A stretch of 64,000 nucleotides of DNA from Rhizobium skierniewicense. Its GTDB lineage: Bacteria > Pseudomonadota > Alphaproteobacteria > Rhizobiales > Rhizobiaceae. This document shows positions 19,453-28,812 of this stretch, piece by piece; the first letter of the stretch is position 1, and every line of letters begins with the position of its first letter. A program made the position numbers and the translations under genes. A model generated the notes under the pieces. That model was not told where the DNA came from and did no database searches. It saw nothing but the letters and a program-made list of their open reading frames with translations. The stretch spans positions 124,001-188,000 of the forward strand of contig NZ_JACIDV010000005.1 in assembly GCF_014196515.1 (NCBI RefSeq), given 5' to 3'.

Positions 19453-19477
19453 GGAACTGAAATGTTCGCTCTTCGTT
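19453..19477 (+). promoter_or_regulatory. EcfG-type (general stress) promoter of the pyridoxamine-oxidase-like gene
   Basis: GGAAC at 19453-19457, exactly 16 nt, then CGTT at 19474-19477. This matches the alphaproteobacterial general stress sigma factor consensus GGAAC-N16/17-CGTT. The predicted start near 19484 leaves a ~70-nt leader to the ATG at 19553. Confidence 0.65.
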
Positions 19478-19552
19478 TGGTTACCAGTACGAAGCGGGCA
19501 GCCTTGCCCACTGATCGTGACGATAACGAGAAACGTGAAGGAGACACATTCA

Positions 19553-20056
19553 ATGGTCAGTCTGAGTGAAGCACGCGAAGCCCCTGCCCGTCAGCTTTGG
19601 GACGAAATCAATTCCGTGCATGCCGGGATGCTGGGCCTTGAAGGCCTCCACAACCATATGCAGCCAATGGCACCACATGCTGATCCAAAGACCAACACCA
19701 TCTGGTTTTTCACCAAGAAAAGCGCCGATCTCGTTCAAACTCTCAAGTCCGGCGCCCGCGCCCACTTCTGCGTCATTGGTAAGGACCACGATTATCATGC
19801 GTGCCTTTCTGGCAAGCTGGAGGTGCGAGAGGACAAGGCGAAGCTCGACGAATACTGGAATTCCGTCACCGCCGCGTGGTATGAACACGGCAAGAGCGAC
19901 CCCGATCTAACCATGCTTGCTTTGCACGTCGATGATGCAGAAATCTGGGCATCCACCGACAGCACGCTGAAATTCGGCTGGGAAATCGCCAAGGCGAATT
20001 TGTCAGACGACAAGATGCCAAACATTGGCGTGCGTCAGCATCTGACCTTCGCATAA
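19553..20056 (+). CDS. pyridoxamine 5'-phosphate oxidase-like general stress protein
   Basis: 167 residues, split-barrel flavin-binding fold of the general stress protein 26 group. The ATG at 19553 has a strong AAGGAGA ribosome site; the long in-frame extension upstream is antisense to yebC and not coding. Recognisable features are the [19 protein letters not shown] and [21 protein letters not shown] strands and a conserved [22 protein letters not shown] end. Family members bind FMN or FAD, and the exact reaction is unknown. The EcfG-type promoter upstream fits the stress name. It converges with a hydrolase gene after 22 bp. Confidence 0.88.
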   Translation: MVSLSEAREAPARQLWDEINSVHAGMLGLEGLHNHMQPMAPHADPKTNTIWFFTKKSADLVQTLKSGARAHFCVIGKDHDYHACLSGKLEVREDKAKLDEYWNSVTAAWYEHGKSDPDLTMLALHVDDAEIWASTDSTLKFGWEIAKANLSDDKMPNIGVRQHLTFA

Positions 20057-20078
20057 TATCACTCCCGCCACCGCTCAT

Positions 20079-20930
20079 TCACATGCCTTGCGGCACGAGA
20101 ATCTGCGGCTGGCGGGGAAGACTTCGCATAGAGACGCGAATGACAGGATCGTTGGCGTAAGCGATCTTGAATTGGGGACCGAATGTCACCAGAAACTGCT
20201 CCAGACCGCTTGGCTGGTGCATAGGCAAAATAAGCGCAGACCGCAGCCGTTTCACGATACGGCTCATACTATCGGCGCCCATCGTCAACCCACCGTCAAC
20301 CGGCACCATCAAGATATCGAGACGGCCGATTTCCGCATACTGGCTCTCCGTCAGTTCATAGTGAAGGTGACCGAGGTGGCCGATGCAAAGGCCAGCGACT
20401 TCAAAAATGAAGATAGAATTTCCATCCTTTTGCAATAAGCCACCACCACCCCAGCGATTGCGAATATCGGACGTGACGTTGCGGATATAGACATCCCCGA
20501 CCTGCAGTTTATGCACAGCCTTTTCGCCAGGCACATCGCCCCAGCCATGCAGCACGTTTTTGATCGCAGGGTCCGGGTGCAACGTATAGTGCGTCGAGTG
20601 AGCGTTGTTCATCGTCACGACATCGGGCGTAACGGGTGGGAGGTAGACACCGTTATAATCTGTTGCGATCGTCACACCATCCGGTGACGTGATCAGAAAG
20701 GTCGAGTGACCAATATACTGGATGTTCACCTCTTCCTTGGTGGCTTGGATGCGCTGCAGGTCCGAAGGTTTGAAGCTCGCGAAACTGGCCCCGGGCATTG
20801 ATTGGGCAATCGCTTGGCATTGACTGATCGGCGGGCGATTGACCAAGGGTCGGGTGGGCTGTTGCTGGGCCTGCGTCGAGGCTGCACCCAACAGAAATCC
20901 GGTCAATGCGAGCATCAGCATGCGAAGCAT
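20079..20930 (-). CDS. exported metal-dependent hydrolase (beta-lactamase-like fold)
   Basis: 283 residues from the ATG at 20930, with GGGAG 6 nt upstream. Signal peptide to about residue 20 (MLRMLMLALTGFLLGAASTQAQ). The body has IQYIGHSTFLITSPDGVTIATDY, the opening of the UlaG-like/metallo-beta-lactamase family, then NNAHSTHYTLHPD, LCIGHLGHLHYELTE and PVDGG. The first motif lacks the classical HxHxDH and instead reads NNAHSTHY, so the metal site is of the UlaG-like variant. The substrate is unknown. Probably periplasmic. Confidence 0.75.
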   Translation of the reverse strand: MLRMLMLALTGFLLGAASTQAQQQPTRPLVNRPPISQCQAIAQSMPGASFASFKPSDLQRIQATKEEVNIQYIGHSTFLITSPDGVTIATDYNGVYLPPVTPDVVTMNNAHSTHYTLHPDPAIKNVLHGWGDVPGEKAVHKLQVGDVYIRNVTSDIRNRWGGGGLLQKDGNSIFIFEVAGLCIGHLGHLHYELTESQYAEIGRLDILMVPVDGGLTMGADSMSRIVKRLRSALILPMHQPSGLEQFLVTFGPQFKIAYANDPVIRVSMRSLPRQPQILVPQGM

Positions 20931-21093
20931 TACGCCACTCCCTTCACGAGGTGAATGGACAGCAGGATGCGGCAAGGTACCGGCATCGTAAAGCAACGAT
21001 CAGGTCGAGGCGCTCACATTCACGTCATTTTAGGTAAGGCGAGTAAGGCTGACCTCTCTGCGAGATTTCAAACGCCGCTAGACCCAGATGCAG

Positions 21094-21918
21094 TCAAACC
21101 CAGAATGGCGGGATGGTCTCTGCGAGCCGTGGCCCAATCCGCAAAGGCGCGATCTTTTCGGCAAGACCTGTGCTGTCGGAAATCTCGACGCCCACGCCGC
21201 AAATCGTCGCTGGCCCGCTGGCCGCTTCAAACCGGCCTTTTGGCATTTTCGAGATAAAGCGGTTGATCGGTTCTTCCTTTTCCATGCCAAGCGATGAGTC
21301 GTAATCGCCGCACATGCCGGCATCCGACATATAGGCCGTACCACCGTTCAAGATTTGCGCGTCAGCCGTCGGCACATGCGTGTGGGTACCGACGACAAAA
21401 CTTGCGCGACCATCGACGAAGTGGCCGAAGCACTGCTTTTCGCTGGTCGCCTCTGCGTGAAAATCAAAGACGATGGCATCGGCCTGTTCACCCAGTGGGC
21501 AGGCACCGAGAATGCTTTCTGCCGAGGAAAATGGATCGTCCAATTCCGGATGCATGAAGACGCGGCCCATGATGTTGGCCACGAGAATGCGGGCGCCGTT
21601 GCGGCCGTAGAACAGACCCGAACCCTTGCCCGGCGTCCCCTTCGGATAATTGGCAGGCCTTAAGAACTGGTCGTGCCGCTCGCAAAAGGTCACGGCTTCC
21701 TTCTGGTCCCAGACATGGTTGCCGGTCGTCACCACATCGGCACCGGCATTGATCGTCTCAAGGTAGATTTCTTCCGTAATGCCGAAACCACCAGCGGCGT
21801 TCTCGCCATTGACGATGACGAAGTCCAGATTGAGATCGGAGATCAGTCCCGGAAGACGCTCCCACACCGCTGTGCGGCCCGCCTTGCCAACCATATCCCC
21901 CAGAAACAGTAATCTCAT
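21094..21918 (-). CDS. ymdB: YmdB-family metallophosphoesterase
   Basis: 274 residues, TIGR00282 family. Motifs FLGDMVGKAGR, NGENAAGGFGI, TTGNHVWDQKE and VGTHTHVPTADA carry the dinuclear metal ligands. The Bacillus homologue hydrolyses 2',3'-cyclic nucleotides. The ATG overlaps the stop of the upstream cyclo-ligase gene (ATGA), so the two are translationally coupled. Confidence 0.9.
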   Translation of the reverse strand: MRLLFLGDMVGKAGRTAVWERLPGLISDLNLDFVIVNGENAAGGFGITEEIYLETINAGADVVTTGNHVWDQKEAVTFCERHDQFLRPANYPKGTPGKGSGLFYGRNGARILVANIMGRVFMHPELDDPFSSAESILGACPLGEQADAIVFDFHAEATSEKQCFGHFVDGRASFVVGTHTHVPTADAQILNGGTAYMSDAGMCGDYDSSLGMEKEEPINRFISKMPKGRFEAASGPATICGVGVEISDSTGLAEKIAPLRIGPRLAETIPPFWV

Positions 21919-22508
21919 TCCGTCGTCCTGCCGTTGAAATATCGTAGGCCGCTCTCGGTCAGAACGGCATGCAGTGCCACATCATGAGGCTGCGCGGGCA
22001 CTGATGGCACTTCCTGGCAGTCGAATGCAATGCCGACGAGGGTTGGTGCAAGCCCTTTTGTGTGAAGACGGGCGATTGCGCGGTCGTAATGTCCGGCACC
22101 ATAGCCAATCCGTTGGCCCGTCATATCGAAAGCGGCGAGAGGAACCAGGAGGATATTCGGATCCAGCACCTGCGAACGTTCGTCCGGACCGGTCGTCCCG
22201 AAGCCGGTCTTGACCAGCTCTGCGTCCTTCGCAAACTCTCGAAATACGATCGTCTCGCGGTCTAGGATAACCGGAAGGCAAAGGCGTGCACCGCGCACGC
22301 GCAAACCATCCATCAAGGGGCGCAAGTCTGCCTCTGAGCGAATGGGCAGAAAACCCGAAATTGTCGCCCCCGCCTCGAATTTCAACTCCGCTGCGCCACG
22401 GGCGGCAATGCTGAGACTTTTGTCGAGGCGCTGCTCAACGGAAAGAGCGTCCCGCAAGGCAAGACGCTCAATTCTGATCTGTGCTTTATCGAGGTGACCC
22501 GACGTCAT
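21915..22508 (-). CDS. 5-formyltetrahydrofolate cyclo-ligase
   Basis: Converts 5-formyl-THF to 5,10-methenyl-THF with ATP, returning the storage folate to the one-carbon pool. 197 residues from the ATG at 22508, whose A is the last base of the upstream stop (TGATG). Signatures are KAQIRIERLALRD near the start, GFLPIRSEADLRPLM and the closing RIGYGAGHYDRAIARL. The longer open frame upstream lies inside the CNNM gene. It lies downstream of the 6S RNA candidate and zapA, an arrangement recalling E. coli zapA-ssrS-ygfA, although here one gene intervenes. Confidence 0.92.
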   Translation of the reverse strand: MTSGHLDKAQIRIERLALRDALSVEQRLDKSLSIAARGAAELKFEAGATISGFLPIRSEADLRPLMDGLRVRGARLCLPVILDRETIVFREFAKDAELVKTGFGTTGPDERSQVLDPNILLVPLAAFDMTGQRIGYGAGHYDRAIARLHTKGLAPTLVGIAFDCQEVPSVPAQPHDVALHAVLTESGLRYFNGRTTE

Positions 22509-23815
22509 CAGGCTGCCCGGCTGACCAGCACCTTGTCGATGCGGTGACCGTCCAGGTCGATGACTTCGAAACGCCAGCCGTTGCGGGTGATGTGCTCGCC
22601 CAGTTCCGGCAAACGGCGGAACTCGTCCAGCACCAGACCGGCCACCGTTTCGAATTCGGCATCGTCGGAAATCTGGAAACCCATACGGTCGGCAAACTCG
22701 TCGGCAGGCATCCACCCAGCCACGAGGAAGCTGCCATCTTCGCGCTCCACCATGGCTGGCTCTTCGCCGTCGTCTTCCTGGAAGGCACCTGTGATGGCCT
22801 CCAAAACGTCGCCGGAGCTAATGATACCTTCGAAATGGCCGTATTCGTCGTAAACGAGAACCATATGAACCGTTGAGCGACGTAGCGATTGGATAACATC
22901 AACCGCACTCGTCAGGTCTGAAACGACAGGGACTTCGCGCAGCAATTCGCGAATATTGAGTTCCTTGCCGAAAGCAAACGCATCAAACGCATCCTTGACG
23001 AAGAGGACGCCGAGAATTTCATCGGAAGCGCCATTGCGCACGGGCAAACGTGAGCGCTGCGTGGCACGCAATTGCTCACGGATTTCCGCTGCCGAATCCT
23101 CGATATCAACGACTTCCACATCGCGGCGTGGCGTCATGAGACCACGGGCATTGCGATCTGCAAGCCGCATGACGCTGGTGATCATGGCCGATTCTTCGGT
23201 CTCGATCACGCCGGCACTGTGCGCTTCGGCCAAAACGGTGCGAATCTCATCGTCTGTGACCGATGCGTTGGACTCGCCGCTATGGCCGAGGATCGCGAGC
23301 AACAGCTTGCCGGAGCGATCCAAAAGCCAGACAACCGGCGCACCGATCTTCGACAGCATCACCATGGCGGGAGACACCCGCACGGCAACCTTTTCAGGAT
23401 CACGCAAGGCAATCTGCTTGGGAACCAATTCGCCGACGATCAGGGACAGGTAGGTAATCGCAAGAACCACGGAACCCACACCGATGGCGTCGGCGGCACG
23501 GTCGGGCACACCCTGCTCCAAAAGCCAGCCGGTAAAGCGGGCACCCAGTGTCGCACCGGAAAACGCACCCGACAGAACGCCGACGAGCGTGATGCCGATC
23601 TGTACAGTGGAAAGGAAACGTCCTGGGTTTTCGGAAAGAGTCAGCGCCATTGCGGCGCCTCTGCTGCCTTGGGCGGCAAGCACTTTAAGCCTCGCCGGTC
23701 TGGAGGAGACAACGGCAAGCTCGGACATGGCAAGCACACCGTTCAGTACGGTGAGCAGAACCACGGTCATAATTTCAATAAACAAGTTTAGCTCTTCTGG
23801 GCTGTTGAACGGCAT
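22508..23815 (-). CDS. CNNM/HlyC-CorC-family membrane protein with CBS domains
   Basis: About 435 residues from the ATG at 23815. Three to four membrane segments in the DUF21 region (IMTVVLLTVLNGVLAMSE, TVQIGITLVGVLSGAFSG, VVLAITYLSLIVGELVPKQ) are followed by a CBS pair (RNARGLMTPRRDVEVVD, VVSDLTSAVDVIQSL) and a C-terminal CorC/HlyC domain. The family is linked to Mg2+/Co2+ efflux; older annotation is hemolysin. Start is uncertain: a TTG at 23785 has a better-placed GAAGAG ribosome site and fits homologues starting at (M)FIEI; the frame also extends upstream to 23989. First gene of the three-gene overlapped operon. Confidence 0.85.
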   Translation of the reverse strand: MPFNSPEELNLFIEIMTVVLLTVLNGVLAMSELAVVSSRPARLKVLAAQGSRGAAMALTLSENPGRFLSTVQIGITLVGVLSGAFSGATLGARFTGWLLEQGVPDRAADAIGVGSVVLAITYLSLIVGELVPKQIALRDPEKVAVRVSPAMVMLSKIGAPVVWLLDRSGKLLLAILGHSGESNASVTDDEIRTVLAEAHSAGVIETEESAMITSVMRLADRNARGLMTPRRDVEVVDIEDSAAEIREQLRATQRSRLPVRNGASDEILGVLFVKDAFDAFAFGKELNIRELLREVPVVSDLTSAVDVIQSLRRSTVHMVLVYDEYGHFEGIISSGDVLEAITGAFQEDDGEEPAMVEREDGSFLVAGWMPADEFADRMGFQISDDAEFETVAGLVLDEFRRLPELGEHITRNGWRFEVIDLDGHRIDKVLVSRAA

Positions 23816-24039
23816 GTCGCGGCTGCAACCACAATCGCTAGAGTTGAAAGCGGGAGCGGACATACCAACACGGATAATAAGGAATTGTTCCGCCAATGCA
23901 ATGACCGGAAGATGAAAAACGAATGATACAGTCGCTGCACCGTGCATCGCCTTAAGCAACCACACGTTTAAGATGCGCACTGCGCTCATTTCCTTGGCGG
24001 AGAGCTAAGCAACGAAGCTTGGTCGATCAATCGAAAAGA

Positions 24040-24198
24040 GTGCGATCCGCGGCGACCGATGGAGTTTTACGATCCTGGGTGCCTACAAACGTAGGTGGGC
24101 GCCATATGTCCAAGCCCACGGGCCTGGCCAGGGACAGCTCCCTTTGGATCGAGTATGGCCCCAGGGATTGAGTTTCCTGTCGAGAAGCGCAGAACGCA
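24040..24198 (-). ncRNA. ssrS: 6S RNA candidate
   Basis: About 159 nt downstream of zapA. Read on the minus strand, the 5' segment GCGTTCTGCG pairs with the 3' segment CGCGGATCGC (9 of 10 positions). Next, a CCCAGGGAT/ATCCTGGG stem (about 24073-24080 with 24160-24168 on the plus strand) closes a large central region. A GTAGG-CCTAC hairpin (24091-24104) sits within the apical part. A long rod with a central bubble is the 6S RNA shape that mimics an open promoter for RNA polymerase. A TATATA -10 element lies at 24204-24209 and a TTTT stretch (24035-24038 on the plus strand) follows the 3' end. The exact ends are estimates. Confidence 0.7.
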
Positions 24199-24314
24199 TC
24201 TTCTATATAGGGTGGTTTGATGAAATGCGGAAGGGGCAACCGACTGCAATATCGTGGAAAACAGCTTCTCCGCTACAAAAGACCAGGTTTGCAGGAAACC
24301 CTTGAGGAGAAACC

Positions 24315-24692
24315 TTAATTCACGACCGGCTTCGGACGCGCCACCAGCTTTTCGGTAATGCCGTTCAAGCGGGTGGACAATTCGGAGATAGCATCCACCA
24401 GCATTTCCTCTGTCTTGGCCTTGCTTTCCGCCATTCCATCGCGGTTTTGCTGTAAGGTCGCGACCTTGGCCTCCAGCGCCTCGATCTTGCGGGAAAGCTC
24501 CGACATCTCGTCGGTGATCATGATGCCCGCCATGACCGTCAGCCTGAGATCACCGATTTCACCGAACTGGCTCTTCAGATGGCCGACATACTGGTCGAAC
24601 TGGCTGGCGAGATCGGTCAGGTGCGCTTCCTGCCCCGCCTCGCATGCCATGCGGTAAGCCTTGCCGTCGATCATCACCGTGACTTGAGCCAT
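24315..24692 (-). CDS. zapA: cell division protein ZapA
   Basis: 125 residues. N-terminal MAQVTVMIDGKAYRMACE with the following LTDLASQFDQYVG is the ZapA globular domain; the C-terminal half (residues 60-105) is a coiled coil for tetramer formation. ZapA crosslinks FtsZ filaments at the septum. It follows the small DUF4164 gene by 14 nt and precedes the 6S RNA candidate. Confidence 0.9.
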   Translation of the reverse strand: MAQVTVMIDGKAYRMACEAGQEAHLTDLASQFDQYVGHLKSQFGEIGDLRLTVMAGIMITDEMSELSRKIEALEAKVATLQQNRDGMAESKAKTEEMLVDAISELSTRLNGITEKLVARPKPVVN

Positions 24693-24706
24693 GATATCCT
24701 AAATCC

Positions 24707-24979
24707 TTATCGATCCAGCACTGCGCGGATTGTCTCCATCGCGGTCACCAAGCGGCGGGAAACCTCACGGTTGACCTCTTCGAGACGGTTGGCACGAAAT
24801 TGCGACTGGTCAAGCTCCTGCGCCAGCCGGGCACGGTCCACATGCACACGCTTCACTTCGCTCTCGACCTCGCCATTTTCCCGTTGACGCTCGATCCGCA
24901 TGTCGATCGCGTTTTCAAGGCTGTTGATGGCGGAGCTGAGCTCCGTCAACGCAATCTGTATGGTTTTTTCCGCCGTCAT
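24707..24979 (-). CDS. DUF4164 coiled-coil protein
   Basis: 90 residues from the ATG at 24979, with GGAAG 6 nt upstream; a TTG four codons earlier is the alternative. Almost the entire sequence is heptad-like and charged (LSSAINSLENAID, RARLAQELDQSQFRANRLEEVN), so it should form a long helical coil. Association with zapA suggests a division-linked role, but the family function is not established. Confidence 0.78.
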   Translation of the reverse strand: MTAEKTIQIALTELSSAINSLENAIDMRIERQRENGEVESEVKRVHVDRARLAQELDQSQFRANRLEEVNREVSRRLVTAMETIRAVLDR

Positions 24980-25212
24980 CGTTTCTTCCAAACCGCCAGA
25001 GCCAAGCCGAATCGTTGTCTCTTGGTGTCAATCAGGGCGCTTGCACGATATGACCTGATTAACGCCCACGTCAATCAAACCAATACATTCAAACACTTTG
25101 CGCTGTGGATGAATGCAGCACGGCAGGGGCCGATTGTGGGCGGCGGCCCGAATATTGCCAGAATACAAAACGATTTTTGTTGCTGATCGAACCGCAAGCA
25201 CCCCTCGTTTTA

Positions 25213-25240
25213 TTGACAGCCCCGCCCTACCTGCTATGCA
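25213..25240 (+). promoter_or_regulatory. sigma-70-type promoter of tkt
   Basis: Perfect -35 TTGACA at 25213-25218, a 16-nt spacer and TATGCA at 25235-25240. The predicted start near 25247 leaves a ~57-nt leader. The rest of the 324-bp gap after the DUF4164 gene (24980-25212) shows no other feature I can support. Confidence 0.6.
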
Positions 25241-25265
25241 TCAACCCGCTTTTTGGATAGTCATA

Positions 25266-25307
25266 ATGGCTATCTCCTTTCACCCGGAACAGACGGAAAA
25301 GCCATGA
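25266..25307 (+). CDS. putative 13-codon leader reading frame overlapping the tkt start
   Basis: ATG at 25266 opens [13 protein letters not shown]. Its TGA stop overlaps the tkt ATG as ATGA at 25304-25307. GGATAG lies upstream at a plausible distance. It falls entirely inside the predicted tkt leader. It may be chance; it is listed because of the exact ATGA coupling geometry. Confidence 0.25.
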   Translation: MAISFHPEQTEKP

Positions 25308-27286
25308 TTTCTCGCGACAAACACGACCGGATGGCCAATGCAATCCGCTTTCTTGCCATGGACGCTGTGGAGAAGGCCAATTCCGGCCATCCAGGCCTGC
25401 CATTGGGCGCTGCAGATGTGGCCACGGTCCTCTTCACACGGTATCTGAAATTTGATCCGAAGGCATGGCAGTGGCCAGACCGCGATCGTTTCGTGCTGTC
25501 AGCCGGTCACGGCTCCATGCTGCTCTACTCACTCCTTTACCTCACGGGGTATGAGGACATGACGATCGACGAGATCAAGCGCTTCCGTCAGTTGGGTTCC
25601 AAGACCGCAGGTCACCCGGAATATCACCACGCGACCGGCATCGAAACCACCACTGGTCCACTGGGTCAGGGCATTGCCAACGCAGTCGGCATGGCCATCG
25701 CCGAGCGCAAGCTGGAAGAAGAGTTCGGCTCCGATCTCCAGAGCCACTTTACCTATGCGCTGTGCGGTGACGGTTGCCTGATGGAAGGCATCAGCCACGA
25801 AGCGATTGCGTTGGCTGGCCACCTGAAGCTCAACAAGCTCGTTCTCTTCTGGGACAACAACAACATCACCATCGACGGCGAGGTCGGCCTGTCCGACTCA
25901 ACGGACCAGATCGCGCGCTTCAAGGCCGTTCACTGGAACACCATCGAAATCGACGGTCACGATCCCGAAGCAATTGCCAACGCCATCGAGGCTGCTCACC
26001 AGTCCGACCGTCCGACCTTCATCGCCTGCAAGACCATCATCGGTTTTGGCGCGCCGAACAAGCAGGGCACGCACAAGGTACACGGCAATCCGCTGGGTGC
26101 CGAAGAAATTGCCGCGGCCCGCAAGAGCCTGAACTGGGAAGCCGAACCCTTCGTCATTCCAGAAGACGTGCTCGACGCCTGGCGTCTAGCCGGCCTGCGT
26201 TCCACCAAGACGCGCCAGGAATGGGAAGCGCGCCTGGAAGCAACCGAGACCGACAAGAAGACTGAGTTCAAGCGCCGCTTTGCAGGCGATCTGACCGGCA
26301 ACTTCGACAGCTCCATCGACGCATTCAAGAAGAAGGTTTCGGAGAACAATCCGACCGTCGCCACCCGTAAGGCATCCGAAGACACGCTGGAGGTCGTCAA
26401 CGGCATCCTGGCCGAAACCATCGGCGGCTCTGCCGACCTGACGCCATCCAACAACACCAAGACCAGCCAGATGAAGTCGATTACACCGGCAGACTTCTCG
26501 GGCCGTTATCTCCACTACGGCATTCGCGAACATGGAATGGCAGCAGCCATGAACGGCATCGCGCTGCATGGCGGTCTTATTCCCTATGCTGGCGGCTTCA
26601 TGATCTTCTCGGACTATTGCCGTCCGTCGATCCGCCTTGCCGCGCTCATGGGCATCCGCGTCGTTCACGTACTGACGCACGATTCCATCGGCGTTGGTGA
26701 AGACGGCCCGACGCACCAGCCGGTCGAGCAGATCGCAGCCCTGCGTGCCATTCCAAACCTTCTGGTCTTCCGCCCGGCGGATGAAACGGAAACGGCGGAG
26801 GCCTGGCAGTTTGCCCTTCATCAGAAGAACCGCCCGTCTGCCCTCGCGTTGACCCGCCAAAACCTTACGCCGGCCCGTAAGGATTACGAGGAAAAGAACC
26901 TCGTTTCCTACGGCGCTTACGAGCTGGTTTCGGCAAGCGATGCCAAGGTCTCGATCTTTGCTTCGGGTTCTGAAGTCGAGATTGCGCTGAAGGCTGCGGC
27001 CGACCTCAAGGTCAAGGGTATCTCGACCCGCGTCGTTTCCGTTCCATGCTTTGAACTCTTCAAGGAGCAGCCGGAGACCTACCGCAAGGCGATCATCGGC
27101 AATTCTCCGGTGAAAATCGGTGTCGAAGCGGCCATCCGCCAGGGCTGGGATTACTTCATCGGCAACGATGGCGCGTTCATTGGCATGAATTCCTTCGGCG
27201 CATCCGCACCGGCCAAGGATCTCTACAAGCAGTTCGGCATCACTGCAGAAGCTGTGGTCGCTGCTGCGGAAGAAAAGCTCGGCTGA
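25304..27286 (+). CDS. tkt: transketolase
   Basis: Thiamine-diphosphate enzyme that moves two-carbon units between pentose, triose and hexose phosphates. 660 residues from the ATG at 25304 ([20 protein letters not shown]). Signatures: [32 protein letters not shown], the ThDP motif [18 protein letters not shown] with a downstream NN, and the pyrimidine-domain block [19 protein letters not shown]. First gene of the tkt-gapA-pgk-fba central carbon cluster; gapA follows after 95 bp. Confidence 0.97.
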   Translation: MISRDKHDRMANAIRFLAMDAVEKANSGHPGLPLGAADVATVLFTRYLKFDPKAWQWPDRDRFVLSAGHGSMLLYSLLYLTGYEDMTIDEIKRFRQLGSKTAGHPEYHHATGIETTTGPLGQGIANAVGMAIAERKLEEEFGSDLQSHFTYALCGDGCLMEGISHEAIALAGHLKLNKLVLFWDNNNITIDGEVGLSDSTDQIARFKAVHWNTIEIDGHDPEAIANAIEAAHQSDRPTFIACKTIIGFGAPNKQGTHKVHGNPLGAEEIAAARKSLNWEAEPFVIPEDVLDAWRLAGLRSTKTRQEWEARLEATETDKKTEFKRRFAGDLTGNFDSSIDAFKKKVSENNPTVATRKASEDTLEVVNGILAETIGGSADLTPSNNTKTSQMKSITPADFSGRYLHYGIREHGMAAAMNGIALHGGLIPYAGGFMIFSDYCRPSIRLAALMGIRVVHVLTHDSIGVGEDGPTHQPVEQIAALRAIPNLLVFRPADETETAEAWQFALHQKNRPSALALTRQNLTPARKDYEEKNLVSYGAYELVSASDAKVSIFASGSEVEIALKAAADLKVKGISTRVVSVPCFELFKEQPETYRKAIIGNSPVKIGVEAAIRQGWDYFIGNDGAFIGMNSFGASAPAKDLYKQFGITAEAVVAAAEEKLG

Positions 27287-27381
27287 CCGCCTGAACAGAA
27301 CCGGGAGTGGCGTGACGGCCAACGTCTGCGCCGCTCCAAGCATTCGCACAAAATTCGAAGATATTGACAGGGAGTAGCTCA

Positions 27382-28392
27382 ATGACTGTAAAAGTTGCCA
27401 TTAACGGTTTTGGCCGCATCGGCCGTAACGTCCTTCGCGCCATCGTCGAATCCGGCCGCACGGATATCGAAGTGGTTGCCATCAATGACCTCGGCCCGGT
27501 TGAAACCAATGCGCATCTGCTGCGCTATGACAGCATCCACGGCAAGTTCCCGGCGGACGTTAAGGTCGAAGGCGACACGATCATCGTAGCCGGTGGCAAG
27601 CCGATCAAGGTGACAGCCGTCCGCGATCCTGCACAGCTTCCGCACAAGGAACTCGGCGTCGATATCGCGCTTGAATGCACAGGCATTTTCGTTGCCCGTG
27701 ACAAGGCCGCCGCCCACCTCACCGCAGGCGCCAAGCGCGTCATTATCTCGGCACCTGCCGAAGGTGCGGACCTGACGGTCGTCTTCGGTGTCAACCACGA
27801 CCAGCTGACGAAGGATCACCTCGTCATCTCCAACGCTTCCTGCACCACCAACTGCCTCGTGCCGGTTGTGAAGGTTCTGGATGACGCTGTTGGCATCGAT
27901 CATGGCTTCATGACCACGATCCATTCCTACACGGGCGACCAGCCGACACTGGACACCATGCACAAGGATCTGTACCGCGCCCGCGCCGCAGCCCTGTCCA
28001 TGATCCCGACCTCGACCGGCGCGGCAAAGGCCGTTGGCCTTGTTCTTCCGCACCTCAAGGGCAAGCTCGACGGCACGTCCATCCGCGTTCCAACACCGAA
28101 TGTCTCGGTTGTCGACTTCAAGTTTGTGGCCAAGAAGGCAACGACAGTTGAAGAAATCAACGAAGCCATCAAGGCTGCTTCCAACGGCAAGCTCAAGGGC
28201 ATTCTCGGCTACACCGACGAGCCACTGGTCTCCAGAGACTTCAACCACGACAGCCACTCTTCTATCTTCGCAACGGACCAGACAAAGGTCATGGAAGGCA
28301 ACTTCGTGCGTATCCTCACCTGGTACGACAACGAGTGGGGCTTCTCCAACCGCATGTCCGACACGGCAGTGGCACTGGCCAAGACCATTTGA
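27382..28392 (+). CDS. gapA: glyceraldehyde-3-phosphate dehydrogenase, type I
   Basis: 336 residues from the ATG at 27382, preceded by AGGGAG. Rossmann start [18 protein letters not shown], catalytic [19 protein letters not shown] with Cys near 154, and the C-terminal [12 protein letters not shown]. It serves glycolysis and gluconeogenesis and probably shares the tkt promoter. It ends at a strong terminator, so pgk is transcribed separately. Confidence 0.97.
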   Translation: MTVKVAINGFGRIGRNVLRAIVESGRTDIEVVAINDLGPVETNAHLLRYDSIHGKFPADVKVEGDTIIVAGGKPIKVTAVRDPAQLPHKELGVDIALECTGIFVARDKAAAHLTAGAKRVIISAPAEGADLTVVFGVNHDQLTKDHLVISNASCTTNCLVPVVKVLDDAVGIDHGFMTTIHSYTGDQPTLDTMHKDLYRARAAALSMIPTSTGAAKAVGLVLPHLKGKLDGTSIRVPTPNVSVVDFKFVAKKATTVEEINEAIKAASNGKLKGILGYTDEPLVSRDFNHDSHSSIFATDQTKVMEGNFVRILTWYDNEWGFSNRMSDTAVALAKTI

Positions 28393-28413
28393 TTTTCGCA
28401 GATTGCGAATAAG

Positions 28414-28447
28414 CAAAACCCGGCGGGAGCGATCCTGCCGGGTTTTG
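28414..28447 (+). terminator. rho-independent terminator of gapA
   Basis: AAAACCCGGCGGGA pairs with TCCTGCCGGGTTTT (one mismatch) around a GCGA loop and runs into TTTTG. It also contains A-runs that could serve higA on the opposite strand. Confidence 0.88.
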
Positions 28448-28476
28448 TGTTTGAAGGTGTCAGTCCTCAGGCAAAG

Positions 28477-28803
28477 TCAGCATGATCGGGTCGTCGATTG
28501 GCTTGGACGGAACTGTGCGACGTGAATGTCACCTTCACGCTTGCGCGCCTGAGCAATGTCAAAGCTATTCTGCATCCTCATGAGCGTATCCATAGACACC
28601 CCAAAGGCCTTCTCTATTCTCAACGCCATCTCTGAAGACAGATTTGACCGCTCATTCAACAGCGCCGATAACGCCGCGCGCGTAACCCCGAGCACCTGTG
28701 CCGCAGCCGTGACCGACAGCTCCAGCGCTTCGATAATCTCGCTTTTAATGAAACCGCCGGGATGAGCAGGGTTTTTAAGACGGATGCCTTGCAACGCATT
28801 CAT
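28477..28803 (-). CDS. higA: HigA-type antitoxin, XRE-family DNA-binding protein
   Basis: 108 residues from the ATG at 28803, with AGGAGG 5 nt upstream (a GTG two codons earlier is possible). The helix-turn-helix reads LSVTAAAQVLGVTRAALSALLNERSNLS, the VapI/HigA pattern. It should neutralise the toxin and repress the promoter. It lies downstream of the toxin by 9 nt, the reversed order typical of higBA. Confidence 0.9.
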   Translation of the reverse strand: MNALQGIRLKNPAHPGGFIKSEIIEALELSVTAAAQVLGVTRAALSALLNERSNLSSEMALRIEKAFGVSMDTLMRMQNSFDIAQARKREGDIHVAQFRPSQSTTRSC

Positions 28804-28812
28804 GGCCACCTC

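Noticed and set aside
19142-19552. N-terminal extension of the pyridoxamine-oxidase-like protein
   Set aside because: The open frame lies opposite yebC; a strong ribosome site marks the ATG at 19553.
22509-22715. N-terminal extension of the folate cyclo-ligase
   Set aside because: It lies within the CNNM gene in another frame and is Arg/Gly-rich without domain character; the TGATG junction gives the natural start.
27364-27369. TTGACA just upstream of gapA as a promoter
   Set aside because: Only about 13 bases separate it from the ATG, leaving no room for a -10 element and start.
26186-28416. Long frames (398 and 345 codons) opposite tkt and gapA
   Set aside because: Both are mirror frames of highly conserved enzymes and contain no motif of their own.
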